Made by a program: the position numbers and the translations under genes. A stretch of DNA of 64,000 nt from Manduca sexta (Eukaryota > Arthropoda > Insecta > Lepidoptera > Sphingidae): the NCBI RefSeq assembly GCF_014839805.1, contig NC_051120.1, positions 1,984,001 to 2,048,000 on the forward strand, given 5' to 3'. Position 1 is the stretch's first letter. Each line of letters opens with the position of its first letter. Below are positions 21,061 through 31,705 of this stretch, in pieces. Under the pieces are notes generated by a model that saw only the letters and a program-made list of their open reading frames with translations, had not been told where the DNA came from and did no database searches.

Positions 21061-23200
21061 TTTCACGTTAACTGGCGGGTCATTTCATTACCTGGTACAC
21101 TGTAAAGCAGCTCAGTGTATTTATAATTTACTTATATCGCTTTTTTATTTAGTCATTAATAATAGATCTAAAGACGTACGTTAGCTATTCCTTGACATTA
21201 TCATGTTAGACATTTTGAAACTTGACACACGACATTAACTTTTAAACAATAATTAAGTGATTTGACATATTGTTATATTGTAAACATAATGTCAAATATA
21301 ATGTGCTCATTAGTTTGAGAGGGTCTATTGTTAATGCATAAAGGCTTTCTATCGGGTCCCATTTAGACAATGTTGTAGTAATTGAGACAGCGTATTGTAT
21401 AATAACACAAGTATAGTTCAGAGGATACACTGATCTATGACGCTATTGAAACTGAGAGCAAAATTCCGTATTTCAGTCTCAAAATACCAGAAATAAACAT
21501 TCGCGGTTTGTATATTTTTCTCGGCGCCATAACCGAACGCGCGATATACAAACTTAAACTTCTCATATTCGGGGTGGAAATTAAAATTTAGCGTAAATTG
21601 AATACGAAAATTTTTTGGCCAGTTTTTTACGGGTCTCTGTAAATTGCAAAAAGCAACCCTGACAAAGGATTCGAACCCTAACAAACCAGACTGTGAAACA
21701 TATATACGTATCTCATTTCTAGGACATCCAAACCGATGCAAAATTAAACGCGATTCTAGATGATATTTCAAAATACCTAATCAACATAAGATTGATATAA
21801 TTATGTGTTACAAAAAAGCAATTGTTGCCAAAAGCCCCTACAATCGCGCGAGGGAACGATTCGCGCTTGTCTGTACACTATCACACCAATACAACAGTAG
21901 GCGAGCGTGAAATCGCACACGCCTACGCAACTCTACTTAGAGTACTGTTTCCAGTGGCAGCTATGCTATATTTTGATTTAGGTATTGCACCCCTCGCGAA
22001 AGATTTGGGAGTCCCACCGTGTAAATACATATCCCACCATATCTTGGTCTCTATTCTATTCACCTCTGTTCATTTAGCAGGTTATACATTTATTTATGAA
22101 CAAAGAAGATTATCTCTTACGAGTCCAAAACAATACTATAATTGATGGCCAAGAGATATTCGTCTCTATTCAGAAATAATACTATCTCTTGACTCTTCGA
22201 AACTGGTTATTATACTCATACACAATGGTCGCTATCTGAGCAAATGGATACTTGGTGGAACGATTACCAGGACACACAAAACTTGGCGGTAAAATATAAA
22301 GTGCGGTCGTAGTTATGCGAGAGTTTATGTGGTCAGTGGTTAGGTTAGGTTAGGGACAGGGACATTGGCGGAGCTAGGGATTTCCTGTAGGTGGGTCAAC
22401 TAGCAAATAAATAGCATACTAATTTTAATGAAAGGCCTCCACAACGTGACGCCACCGTAATAGCGACTTTTTTCTTGGGTGGCCAAAGATGTTTCTAGTG
22501 TGGGCACTGACTGCCCTTACCACCCCCCTCTCCCCAGCTTCATCTATGGAGAAGGATTTGTATAAGGCGTCAAAAAATGCTGTCAACTTGTTACCGAGGA
22601 TCACTATAATAATAAAAAGTTGACAGATGTTGAAGTGTCTGAATCAACAATTAATATTAAGTGTATTGTTTCTCGATAACAAATTAACATCGCCTACGTG
22701 GTCTAAGAAAGTCATACCAACAAAAAACATCTTGAATATATTTGAAACATATTACTAGCATTGTAGTGGACGACAGGAAGGTATCAAAAGCACTAACAAA
22801 GGTGTACAATGAATAATAGCATGACGGCAATCAGCCGGTGATTTGTACAAAACAAATTGTTTCCAGTTTAGCTTAGCAGTTGCGCGGTAAATCGACTATG
22901 CGCAAGAGCAAATGCAGGGAAGCTATAATAGTCCTAATTTTTTGTAGATTTTTGATACAAGTAATAATGGGGCTAGTAAGGCGGTAGTTTGATGGAAAAA
23001 TGGCTTTAATACTTTGGCAATACCATTTAAAATAGCAAATTGTAAAGCTTTCCATTGCAAAAAATTTACACTTTATGTGTATGATAGCTAGTAATTTTCT
23101 ATACAAAAAAGGGCCTTATCTTCATCCACGAATGATTAATTTGGTTCAGCTAGAGAAATCATATTTTGCTGAGCATACGTCCACCTCAGACGGGCTTATC
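21061..23200. other. Non-coding stretch
   Basis: It contains the second half of a direct repeat (21188-21256), an open frame without a convincing start (21822-22145) and three TTAGG units (22340-22354). No gene is supported. Confidence 0.55.
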
Positions 23201-23202
23201 GC

Positions 23203-23314
23203 CATATATACTGTTACACTATTGGGCATAGGTCTCCTCTGCTACTGGGTTTATTTAGTCTACCACGCTGGCCTGTTGCATGTTTCGTATATGCAGGATT
23301 CCTCACGATGTTCG
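23203..23314 (-). mobile_element. Bm1-like SINE, degenerate fragment
   Basis: It retains TATATACTGTTACACTATTG, CTACCACGCTGGCCTG and ATGCAGGATTCCTCACGATG, which match the better copies at 27212 and 46900 in the same order. The tRNA head is missing. Confidence 0.65.
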
Positions 23315-24157
23315 GGTATCACATACAAATTTCAATCTTAGTCTATACAAGTGTTTCAAATACACATTCTTTTTTGTTTACCGACATGGGAATGGAAGTT
23401 AAGTTCGAACAGTCCGTAGCCCAATACGCTTCCATTAAACAATGTCTTGATAGTTGACCTTGATAACTAACCATAGAGATTTAAATAATAGCAGTTTAGT
23501 ATCCGGAAACTGTTCACCGGATATTTGGTGTTTCTCGTCTATTATAATTTGAATGTAATGCATTGTTTGTCTACGATCTTGAAGGGTTTATTAAGCTTTA
23601 AGGTCAAGTGTATAGACAACTACGTATTTTGATCGGTATACTTTAAAAAAACAATCTCGAAGAATGGCACAATGGGTATTATTGTGTATTTTTCTTTATA
23701 TGTTTTGTTATTCTTTCTTTTTATTTTATAAGTTATACTATTATTGTCCTAATAATGAATCTTTCTTTGTTCTTTCTTCTTCTTAAATTATTGAAGATAT
23801 TGAGCCTTTGAACCTTAGTAAAATACAATATTATCAATTCAAACACTAACAACTTATCGAGAAGAGAAAATAAATTTCACTTTAACCATGTAAGAGTTGC
23901 CAAGGTCCTGCCCCCCGGAGGCTCAGAGGTCAAGGGACCGGCTTTTACTCACACGACAAAGTGGACACGTCTGTGCAATTTGCAAGTATTGTGTCTTCGG
24001 ATTAGAGTACAAATTTCAATGTTTCAATTGAGAAGTATTCAATTCAATGGGATATTGTTTAAATAATCAACTGTATTATAGTACAAGTAGTTGCCTTATA
24101 CTATTTTTCTTACGTATGCGTATAACTTATAGCAAAATCAGGCAGAATTGCACATGC

Positions 24158-24475
24158 CTTTTATCCCGAAACGGGTAGGCAGAGGCCCAATTAGTACACC
24201 CACTGTCCCGTGATGTAGGGGCGAGCTTATCTCTATATCGGGCACAAATTCCAGACTTCGGGCTAATACTAAGCAGAAAACCCGATGTCACTTTGCCGGA
24301 CTTTTTTTTATTCCCGGGCTAAAGTGCGTAATCGCTACCACCACTTGGGGGGTGAGTGGAATGGTTATATTAGTTTTACCGGTCTTACGGCCCAATTTCA
24401 ACATTCAGGAGTATAGGAAAGATCGATTCAGATCTCAGCATTGCAGTTGTACCGTACAACTACGCCACCGAGACA
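24158..24475 (-). mobile_element. SINE family A interrupted by foreign sequence
   Basis: The tail part 24158-24303 and the head 24455-24475 (CAACTACGCCACCGAGAC) belong to family A. About 150 bases between them, from a T-run near 24302 to about 24450, replace the box B region and resemble no other part of the family. Confidence 0.7.
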
Positions 24476-25019
24476 ATCAAAATTGTATAATAATTAATAA
24501 ACTACTACTACTACTTTCTGTTTCAGATTTTTTGCTATTGAACGTTGTTTATTATAATAATATTGTAGCTTCTTACTAATGACATAATATTCAAAAAAAC
24601 GTGGTTTGTAGCACTCAATAATATTGTAGCTTTTTATTAATGACATCATTTTCAAAATCGCAGTAGTTTCCGATATTGACACATTCAAACAAACACTTTA
24701 TAACAGCGTTACTAAAGTATAGGTATACATTCAAAGTAATAATCTGATAATTATTTAATATGGATACGAAACCGCAAGTTATCATTAGTATTGCAAGTAT
24801 ATAAATCACGAGGTTTCTCTGCTAGTTGCAAGGTGAGTTAAACTTAGTATCTTCTTATGGGAGGGCGGTTAATACCGTAAATACAATAATGCTAGGGTTA
24901 TCGTAGTTAAGATTGTTAACGCTTGCTATTTATAGAGGTTTTGTAACGCATAGAAGGTACAATGTATTGCTATAAGAACGTAAAATTACGTGAAAATATA
25001 ATTAATAACATAATTATAA

Positions 25020-25215
25020 TAATGTATGTTTTATTTATGATTTCACGCAACGTCGGGTCGAAAGGCATGGTGACCCCAACATAACCGTTCAGTCGCCCCC
25101 TAAGAAGGTTAGACCGTAGTAATAAGGTACTTACTCTGTGAAAACAAAAAAAAAATTTAAAACTTACAACATAGTTTTTTTTTGTTGACGGTTCGAAGTA
25201 TTCAAATATATTTAT
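25020..25215 (-). mobile_element. Diverged hAT-MITE relative
   Basis: Its reverse complement contains TGGGGTCACCATGCC and other blocks shared with the interior of the 12935-13249 element. No terminal inverted repeats or target duplication could be placed. Confidence 0.4.
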
Positions 25216-25520
25216 TGAAAAAAGCAAAACGTAACAATGAGTGGAAAATATCGTTCGACATTAATGATAGGAATTGATGCTCAGTAAGGCGATAGCCTTC
25301 TATCATCATGTCACGGACATAACCAGCTACAGGATAGCCACTGTGGAACATAGAAGTCCCCTAACATTTCTTCATTAACTGTCAGCATTCAGTTGTGTCC
25401 ATCAATCTTTATCAGGTTATCTGTCAAACTGGTAGTTACTTGGCAAAATCGTGCACTGGTTCTTCTATCTAGTCCTTCCGATCAAAGGTGTGAATTCTAT
25501 CCGCGGTTGTCATTAAGTGT

Positions 25521-25675
25521 CCCTAACCGGTTTTTTCGATCCCTCACTAAAATAGACAAATCAGAACAAACTTTTTTGTCATGCTCAAAAATAGCCTATT
25601 TTAATTGGTTCATTTTTGGGATCGGATTAAGGTTTAAGATTGGGATTGTATATTGAAAACGGCCGCACGGTTTTA
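25521..25675. mobile_element. MITE-like repeat (GATCGTTT...AAAACGGC family), copy 1
   Basis: It shares with 27021-27185 the blocks TCAGAACAAA, TTTTGTCAT, TTGGTTCATTTT and GAAAACGGCC in the same order and spacing. It is more diverged than copy 2. Confidence 0.55.
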
Positions 25676-26047
25676 ATATTTTCCAATTTGTTATTATCTT
25701 ATATATTACGTCTTCATTACTATAGGTAAGTAAATGATATTTAGGTATAAATGAAAATAAATATTTTCAAACTTTAATGATAATTCCACCCACGTTTGTT
25801 TAGCTCGTTATGATTGTTACGGCAGAGGCATCTGTATCGCAATTAAGTGTTTTCTGAATCGATTACCCGCTCGAGCAACTCCCGCGCATCCCGGCTCCGA
25901 CGGTGAAAGTGAATGTGTGGTCTAAGTAATGGGAAGTTAGCGTTGGTTTTTTAATTTAAGTGAAAAAAAAATTGTAGAGTAGATTTTTAATAAAAACGGT
26001 CAAAATTAATGCTCATTATTGCTTAATTTTAATAATAATATGAGATT

Positions 26048-26341
26048 TATATTATATACTGTCCCACTACTGGGCACTGCCTGCTTTACTACTGAGAAGG
26101 ATTAGGCCTTAGTCCACTACGCTGTCCTAGTGCGGATTAGCGGAGTACACATACCTTACTAATTCTTATACAGAAATTCTCAGGTATGCAGGTTTCCTCA
26201 CGATGTTGTTTTCCATCGTTAAAGCAACGAATAATTTACAAAGAATAAAAAAATAACTTTAGAAGAGTCAGAGGTGCATGTCCTTGGGTTAAGAATCTGT
26301 AGACTTTCGTCTCGGCAGTCCGTTCCACTCCCTACTGGGCT
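26048..26341 (-). mobile_element. Bm1-like SINE, diverged
   Basis: The tail TATATACTGTCCCACTACTG is followed by the body GCAGGTTTCCTCACGATG. Toward the tRNA-like head come TTTCGTCTCGGCAGTCCG and the remnant GGGCTAA. Box B is damaged. Confidence 0.8.
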
Positions 26342-27020
26342 AATTATGTTATACAATTTCAAGTTAATTTCAAGTTAGAGGTGAGTTATTGAATTATAAT
26401 GTCGTTTAGTTATTTATCCCTACCTGACGCATGCCAGTGGTCAGTTCTGTACTCACCATATTCACACTAATGTTATTTCTTTTTTTTGTTTTTACCTATC
26501 GTAGAGCTTCGTGTATGCTTAAACGATTAATAAAATATGTTATTTTTATCTATACGTCTCAGTAACGAAGCTCTTATCTCATGTAGTAAACATTTTAGAA
26601 GCAACTCGCGACCTCCTATAACTTGTGCTGCACATCACAAGATGATCTATGGATGCGCGCACGCACCGCATTCTGTTATCTGTGAATAACCTCAGTCGGC
26701 TTCGTGCGTTATATTGATATATCGATATCATTGCTATTAAGCTCTAATACGATTTGTTCATAATATTAATGAATTTTTAAACAGACTCAATTTATTGAAA
26801 GCCTCCGAAACTTAGTAGGAGATGAATGGAAACGAAAAGGTCGTAGGTTCGATCACAAGTCCATTTTCCACAATTCGATGAGATCGCCTAGAGAGTCTAG
26901 CATCTTTGAATTAAAGGTATATATGTTAGTTATTTAGTGTAGTCTAAACGAGAATATGCTAGATCTTGAGTCGAGTGATTTTAGCAACAGAGGGAACAAG
27001 ATAAATCATAGTTTTACTAT

Positions 27021-27185
27021 CCGCCATTTTCGATAAACGATCCCTATCACTTTTTCTGATCTATCTTAAGAATAGACCAGTCAGAACAAAGTCTTTTTTG
27101 ACATAACAAATGGTAAGTATTTTGATTGGTTCATTCTCTAAATTGGATTGAAGATTGAGATCGTTTACTAAAAACGGCTGTATGA
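27021..27185. mobile_element. MITE-like repeat (GATCGTTT...AAAACGGC family), copy 2
   Basis: The ends are imperfect inverted repeats: CCATTTTCGATAAACGATCC at the left against CCGTTTTTAGTAAACGATCT read from the right. It is about 165 bp with no coding capacity. Copy 1 is 1.5 kb away. Confidence 0.65.
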
Positions 27186-27211
27186 CAGTTTTAAGCGTTA
27201 GTAAGGCCATA

Positions 27212-27534
27212 TAATAATATCAGCCCTGTATTATATACTGTCATACAGCTGAGCACAGGCCTCCTCTACTACTGAGAGGGATTAGGCCTTAGTCCACCAC
27301 GCTGGCCTAGTGCGGATTGGTAGACTTCACACACCCTCCAAATTTCTACAGAGAACTTCTCAGGTATGCAGGTTTGTTTACGATGTTTTCTTTCACCGTT
27401 AAAGCTAGCGAAAATTCTCACAGAATAAACAGATAATTATAAAAAAGTCAAAGATGTGTGCCCTTGGGATTTGAACCTGCGGACATTCGTCTCGGCAATG
27501 GGTTCCACACCCAACTAGGCTATCACCGCTTTTT
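27212..27534 (-). mobile_element. Bm1-like SINE, full length, 9-bp target duplication
   Basis: On the - strand the head is GCGGTGATAGCCTAGTTGGG (box A-like), then box B-like GGTTCAAATCCCAAGGGC, and the tail ends TATAATACAGGGCTGATATT. The duplication AAGGCCATA lies at 27203-27211 and 27535-27543. Confidence 0.92.
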
Positions 27535-28704
27535 AAGGCCATACAGGCCTAGTGCTAACAATGTCATTCAAATAAGAACAAGTTACAAACTGACATCAAG
27601 AGTATACTTAACTGATGGCAGAATAGACGAGCTCTCTTATAAAAGAGCTACCTAGTAATTAAAACGATTGTATCAATGTACTTTCAATATTATAGCAAAG
27701 TCATTATAACAACGTCATATTTGTATTGTATTTCTTACAATTAAATCGTATAATCTTTTGTATTCGTTACGTAATCGATACACAATTTAATCGATACGAT
27801 CACTATCGATAATTATCCGAGTGAAAGAGATGATGTGGTTGTGTAATTGATTGATATCGATATGATTTGAAGGTGCTAGAGATAAAGGAATGTTTGAATT
27901 TATTATGATCCAGAAAGGGAGATGAAAATACATTTCACACGCAGGTCCTGTTACAACGGGGCTGAAACATCAGTCGTAGTTAATTCTGATGAGTAAACAT
28001 TCTGTGGTTGAAGGTAAATTTGACTTTTACGTGTAGTTCAAGTTCTGAAATGTCCAATCACCTGACATAAAAGATTGTAGGAGTGTCATTGATATATTAT
28101 ATAAAAACCTAAGATGCACAGTTCCTTCTCCAGTTCCAGTTCCAAATGTGACAACTATAAGTATTGTCTATAAATCGGACTAAAAATAAAACAGAAAATC
28201 ATGAGTTAAGATTGTTGTTTTTTTTTTTTATATAATATCAATAAGGAGAGTTAAGATTAAGTAGTGTGACCGATTGCAGCCCGGTTTCTAATAAGGAATA
28301 CCATCTATGTTTTTTATATGTATGTAACTACTACGATATTTTGTGAGTATTTTTATTATTAAATTGTATAGTATGAGGGGATAAGTTGTTCTTTTATCAA
28401 AGGTTTATCTTTAAATTTTCTATGAAACTATGTCATGAAAATTTTGGAATGAACTGGACCATCAGTGGTTACTTTCTAGTAAAGTTTACTTAGCATTACC
28501 ATAATAGTTTTTGACTATGTTTAAAGAGATAAAATCATTGATTTATAACCTCTCACCGGATTCGTTATGCTTAAAACATAAATGTATTAAAATTCATGGA
28601 ATAATTTTAGCATAATTACATCTAATACCTGTATTCTCTAAAAAATGCTGAAGACAAACTTTGTAACTTTAAATAAATATATTACGTATACAATTACATC
28701 ACGT

Positions 28705-28854
28705 ATATTCTCTATAGGAATTTTGAGGTGTGTGAAGTCTATCAATCTGCACTAGGCCAGCGTGGTGGACTAAAGCCTAATCCCTCTTAGTAGTAGAGGG
28801 GGCCCGTGCCCAGCAGTGGGACAGTATATAATACAGGACTATTATTATTATATT
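28705..28854 (+). mobile_element. Bm1-like SINE, 5'-truncated
   Basis: Only the 3' half is present, from TTCTCTATAGGAATTTTGAG through CACTAGGCCAGCGTGGTGGA to ATAATACAGGACTATTATTA. Loss of the 5' end is typical of incomplete target-primed reverse transcription. Confidence 0.85.
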
Positions 28855-29056
28855 ATAATGTATTCTAAACATTTTCCACATAATTATGCATGACGCACAT
28901 CTTAAATCTAACTTTACCCTTTCACTTAACAAGTTCACGGTTTGGTTCTTTAACATGTAGGTAACTAGAAATTTACATTAATGTTATTACAGACGTCATC
29001 GAGTTCGCTTTGGTCGCGTAATCTATTTGTGAAGGGAATATGTATGTGTTTTGACT

Positions 29057-29373
29057 GCCTCAGTGGCGTAGTTGCAATTGTACACGGTACTACTACCGCG
29101 CTGAGGTCCTGGGTTCGAACCCGGGTCGGGCAAAAATAATTGTGACTGGGTTTTCATCCTAAAAATTATAGTCAGGGCTGGAGGTCAGGATGTTGGCCGT
29201 GTGATATAGATGACGCTGGTATGAATTAATTGAATGGCTTATTTCCTAATTTTCATTACCTTCCGGGATTTTGAAATTTGTGCCCAATAGCTATAAGCTC
29301 GCCCCCATCACATCACGGAATACATGGCGAAAAATGCACTAGTTACCCTTCTGCCTACTCTTTCAAGGATAGG
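29057..29373 (+). mobile_element. Chimeric tRNA-headed SINE (D-type middle, A-type tail)
   Basis: The head is GCCTCAGTGGCGTAGTTGC and box B is GGTTCGAACCCGGGTCGGGC. Next comes AAAAATAATTGTGACTGGG, shared with the SINE at 3342-3712, and after about 100 unrelated bases the family A tail (GAAATTTGTGCCCAATAG, then CTCGCCCCCATCACATCA). Confidence 0.75.
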
Positions 29374-29859
29374 AATAAATATGTGTTATAATAAATGACT
29401 CTTATATTAGACTTTGAAAAAAGTTATCGTGTAAATAAGCAAGTATGTAGATTAATAAGGAACGGAGCGGATGGCGTGTGCGGCGTATATACTGTACAAG
29501 AAGCGTTGCAGGAAGCGTGTGAGAAGTGGAGCTGTCTCGCCGGATTGTATGGGATTGTTGGTGCATGGTATGGGAGAGAGCGGGCATGGAAATACATTTA
29601 TTATTTATATTTGTATAATTGATTATAGAGACTTGACTAAAATATTATCTATGAAAAAGAAAGAAAAATAATATTTTTCATTGTAAAAATTATAAAAGAG
29701 TAAAATATAATTCGAATTAGGTATTTTAGTAAAGTTATACCTGCTAACGGTCTGCCAGAAAGGACCCGTAGTACGAACCTGTTTGAATAATAGGTAGCGT
29801 AATTACGCTACCTATAATTACCTAGTAATTACTAGGCATCATAAAACTCAATCCACATC

Positions 29860-30013
29860 TCTCATGTTTACGCGAAAGACATTAAAATTAAACTATTTTT
29901 CGGATTTTATCGCGGTTTTAAAGTCCCCCCGTGACCACATTCCTTCGAAACGTCGGGAAAAAACTAAAACATTAAAACCACGATATAATCCGTAAAATAA
30001 TTTAATTTTAATG
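29860..30013. mobile_element. Short foldback element (TTATCGCGGTTT family), 12-bp target duplication
   Basis: Arms at 29878-29921 and 29972-30015 are about 44 bp inverted copies (CATTAAAATTAAACTATTTT outside, ATCGCGGTTTTAA inside). The perfect 12-bp repeat TCAATCCACATC flanks it at 29848-29859 and 30014-30025. The middle keeps only the GAAACGTCGGG core, so it is an internal deletion of the longer type at 57082. Confidence 0.85.
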
Positions 30014-30277
30014 TCAATCCACATCATTAGATTAGACCTACAAATCTTTAGAAAACAAAAAATATTTTCTCAGTATGCCTTTGCACATTAATAAATTAAA
30101 ATTTTATCGCTCACATTTCATAACTTGGAGCAATACGTTGTGCAGAAAACGTATGGGTATCATTACTAAGATTTCCAGATATGAACATTTGTTTGTACCA
30201 CGCCGTACATCAAGTATTTCGTGTGTGAAACTCGGTTAGTATCGAAACAAACGTGTGGAACACGAATGGAAATGTAT

Positions 30278-30561
30278 TTAAGGTTATAGCTTAAGGTCCA
30301 TTTTTCATACATTTTGTTTCACCTTTAATCTGGGTAACTAAACAAGTATTGACAAGTAAAGAATTTAAATTCACGTCTAGTTAGTGATTAGTTCTCGCAG
30401 TTGAAAGAAAAACGTAAAAATAATTAATATGCATGGATATTTCGGCCTTTAAAATTTAATACGACGAAATTTAAATTCTTTACTTGTCGATACTTGTTTA
30501 GTTACCCAGATTAAAGGTGAAACAAAATGTATGAAAAATGGACCTTAAGCTATAACCTTAA
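30278..30561. mobile_element. Foldback MITE with TTAA ends, copy 1
   Basis: Arms 30278-30371 and 30468-30561 are 94-bp inverted repeats with one mismatch, starting TTAAGGTTATAGCTTAAGG. TTAA at both ends fits a piggyBac-type target site. The loop is about 96 bp and the element has no coding capacity. A deleted second copy lies reversed at 61321-61546. Confidence 0.92.
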
Positions 30562-30879
30562 CGGCGAAAAGATTAGTAAAATGAAATATAAAGTGGTTTT
30601 GGTTAGTTGGTGTTCAATTTGAATATTATTTTTATTATTTAGTTGTTTCTTAAAGCATAGCTAAAGGGGCTTCAACAGCAATGCCAATAAGTAGACGTTG
30701 GTGAGGTTTTCTTAGATCGAACATGTATGGAAGTGACTGTTGGTTTTGACAAAAGAAGCACAAAAGTCGAATTAATGTGGCAAAATACGGTTTTACTGAG
30801 TGTTTGTGAAGCCATCATTGCTGATTGCTAAGGAATGGTAAGAGATCGTTGTAAGTCAAGGAATGATGAAGTGACTAAG

Positions 30880-31150
30880 GTTTTAAGATGTATGCTGCGA
30901 TGGTGGGTATGCACAGAGGATGGTGAGATCACGAATAATATTTATCAAGCGAATGTGGATAGTGTGGCAGAAAGGGATGCCTGAAGAGAAAGTGACGAGA
31001 GAGAACTGAACGAATAAATTACGTTCTCCAAGAGAGCAGGCCAGGAATAGACTTAAACTCTTTTGGTGGAGGAGGACTTACTCGAAAATATATGAGAACT
31101 ATGAATTTGAAAGAGGGTAAAGAGGTGTGTCAAGATCGTAGCATGTGGAA
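30880..31150 (+). pseudogene. Degenerate LINE reverse-transcriptase C-terminal remnant
   Basis: One frame reads VLRCMLRWWVCTEDGEITNN, then IYQANVDSVAERDA and a stop. This matches the order of the RMLRWMCGVTRxDRIRNxxI motif near the C-terminus of common insect non-LTR reverse transcriptases. Stops and frameshifts follow. It is a dead fragment. Confidence 0.55.
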
Positions 31151-31185
31151 CTTAATAGTCAAATGAAATGAAATTTCTATTTAGT

Positions 31186-31260
31186 AAGCCCAGAGCCTGA
31201 AATTTATGTCCGATATGGTGATAGGCTCGCCCTCTATCATATCAGGGGATGGAATATTCA
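31186..31260 (+). mobile_element. SINE family A tail fragment
   Basis: It contains GCCTGAAATTTATGTCCGAT and GGTGATAGGCTCGCCCTC, matching the tail of the 15689 copy. The tRNA head is absent. Confidence 0.7.
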
Positions 31261-31648
31261 CGCCGCAGGGTGGATGCAAATGCCACCACCTACCGTTTCG
31301 AGGATTAATGGCGTTGTGTGTTTTAGCGCGGTTACCAGTCGTCATCCAATCTGGTACAAAATAGTTGTACCTAATTAATACCCTTCGAAAAATTACGTTA
31401 CAAATCAAACACCTAATTAAATCACAGTTCACACGCAAGGCCGTTCATTGTTTTTTAATTGCCAAACACTGCGCAAAAATACGTCACACTCTATTTACTT
31501 GTAGTGTAAACACGAGGATGCGGTGAGATGCGTATCGCTCAAACGAGCTGTTACGGACACTGCATTTCACACTGCATTGTGTTTAATTATACGTTTGTCT
31601 ATTGAAGAAATTTTACTGTTAATTAGAGAATTTTTTATAGTCATTTTG

Positions 31649-31697
31649 ATCGCGGCTTCGCTCACGTGAAGGAGTTTTCTGGGATAAAAGTCCTGCT
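31649..31697 (-). mobile_element. Helitron-like fragment cut by a SINE
   Basis: CGCGGCTTCGCTCACGTGAA, then TTCTGGGATAAAAGTCCTG, matches the start of the - strand Helitron-like copy at 50993. The match ends about where the Bm1-like SINE insertion site begins. Confidence 0.6.
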
Positions 31698-31705
31698 ATA
31701 CATGA

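Noticed and set aside
21822..22145. 107-codon open frame with a hydrophobic stretch (VLFPVAAMLYFDLG)
   Set aside because: It lacks an ATG until mid-frame, has no recognisable domain, no clear splice sites or neighbours, and lies in transposon-rich DNA. An open frame this long is possible by chance in 64 kb.
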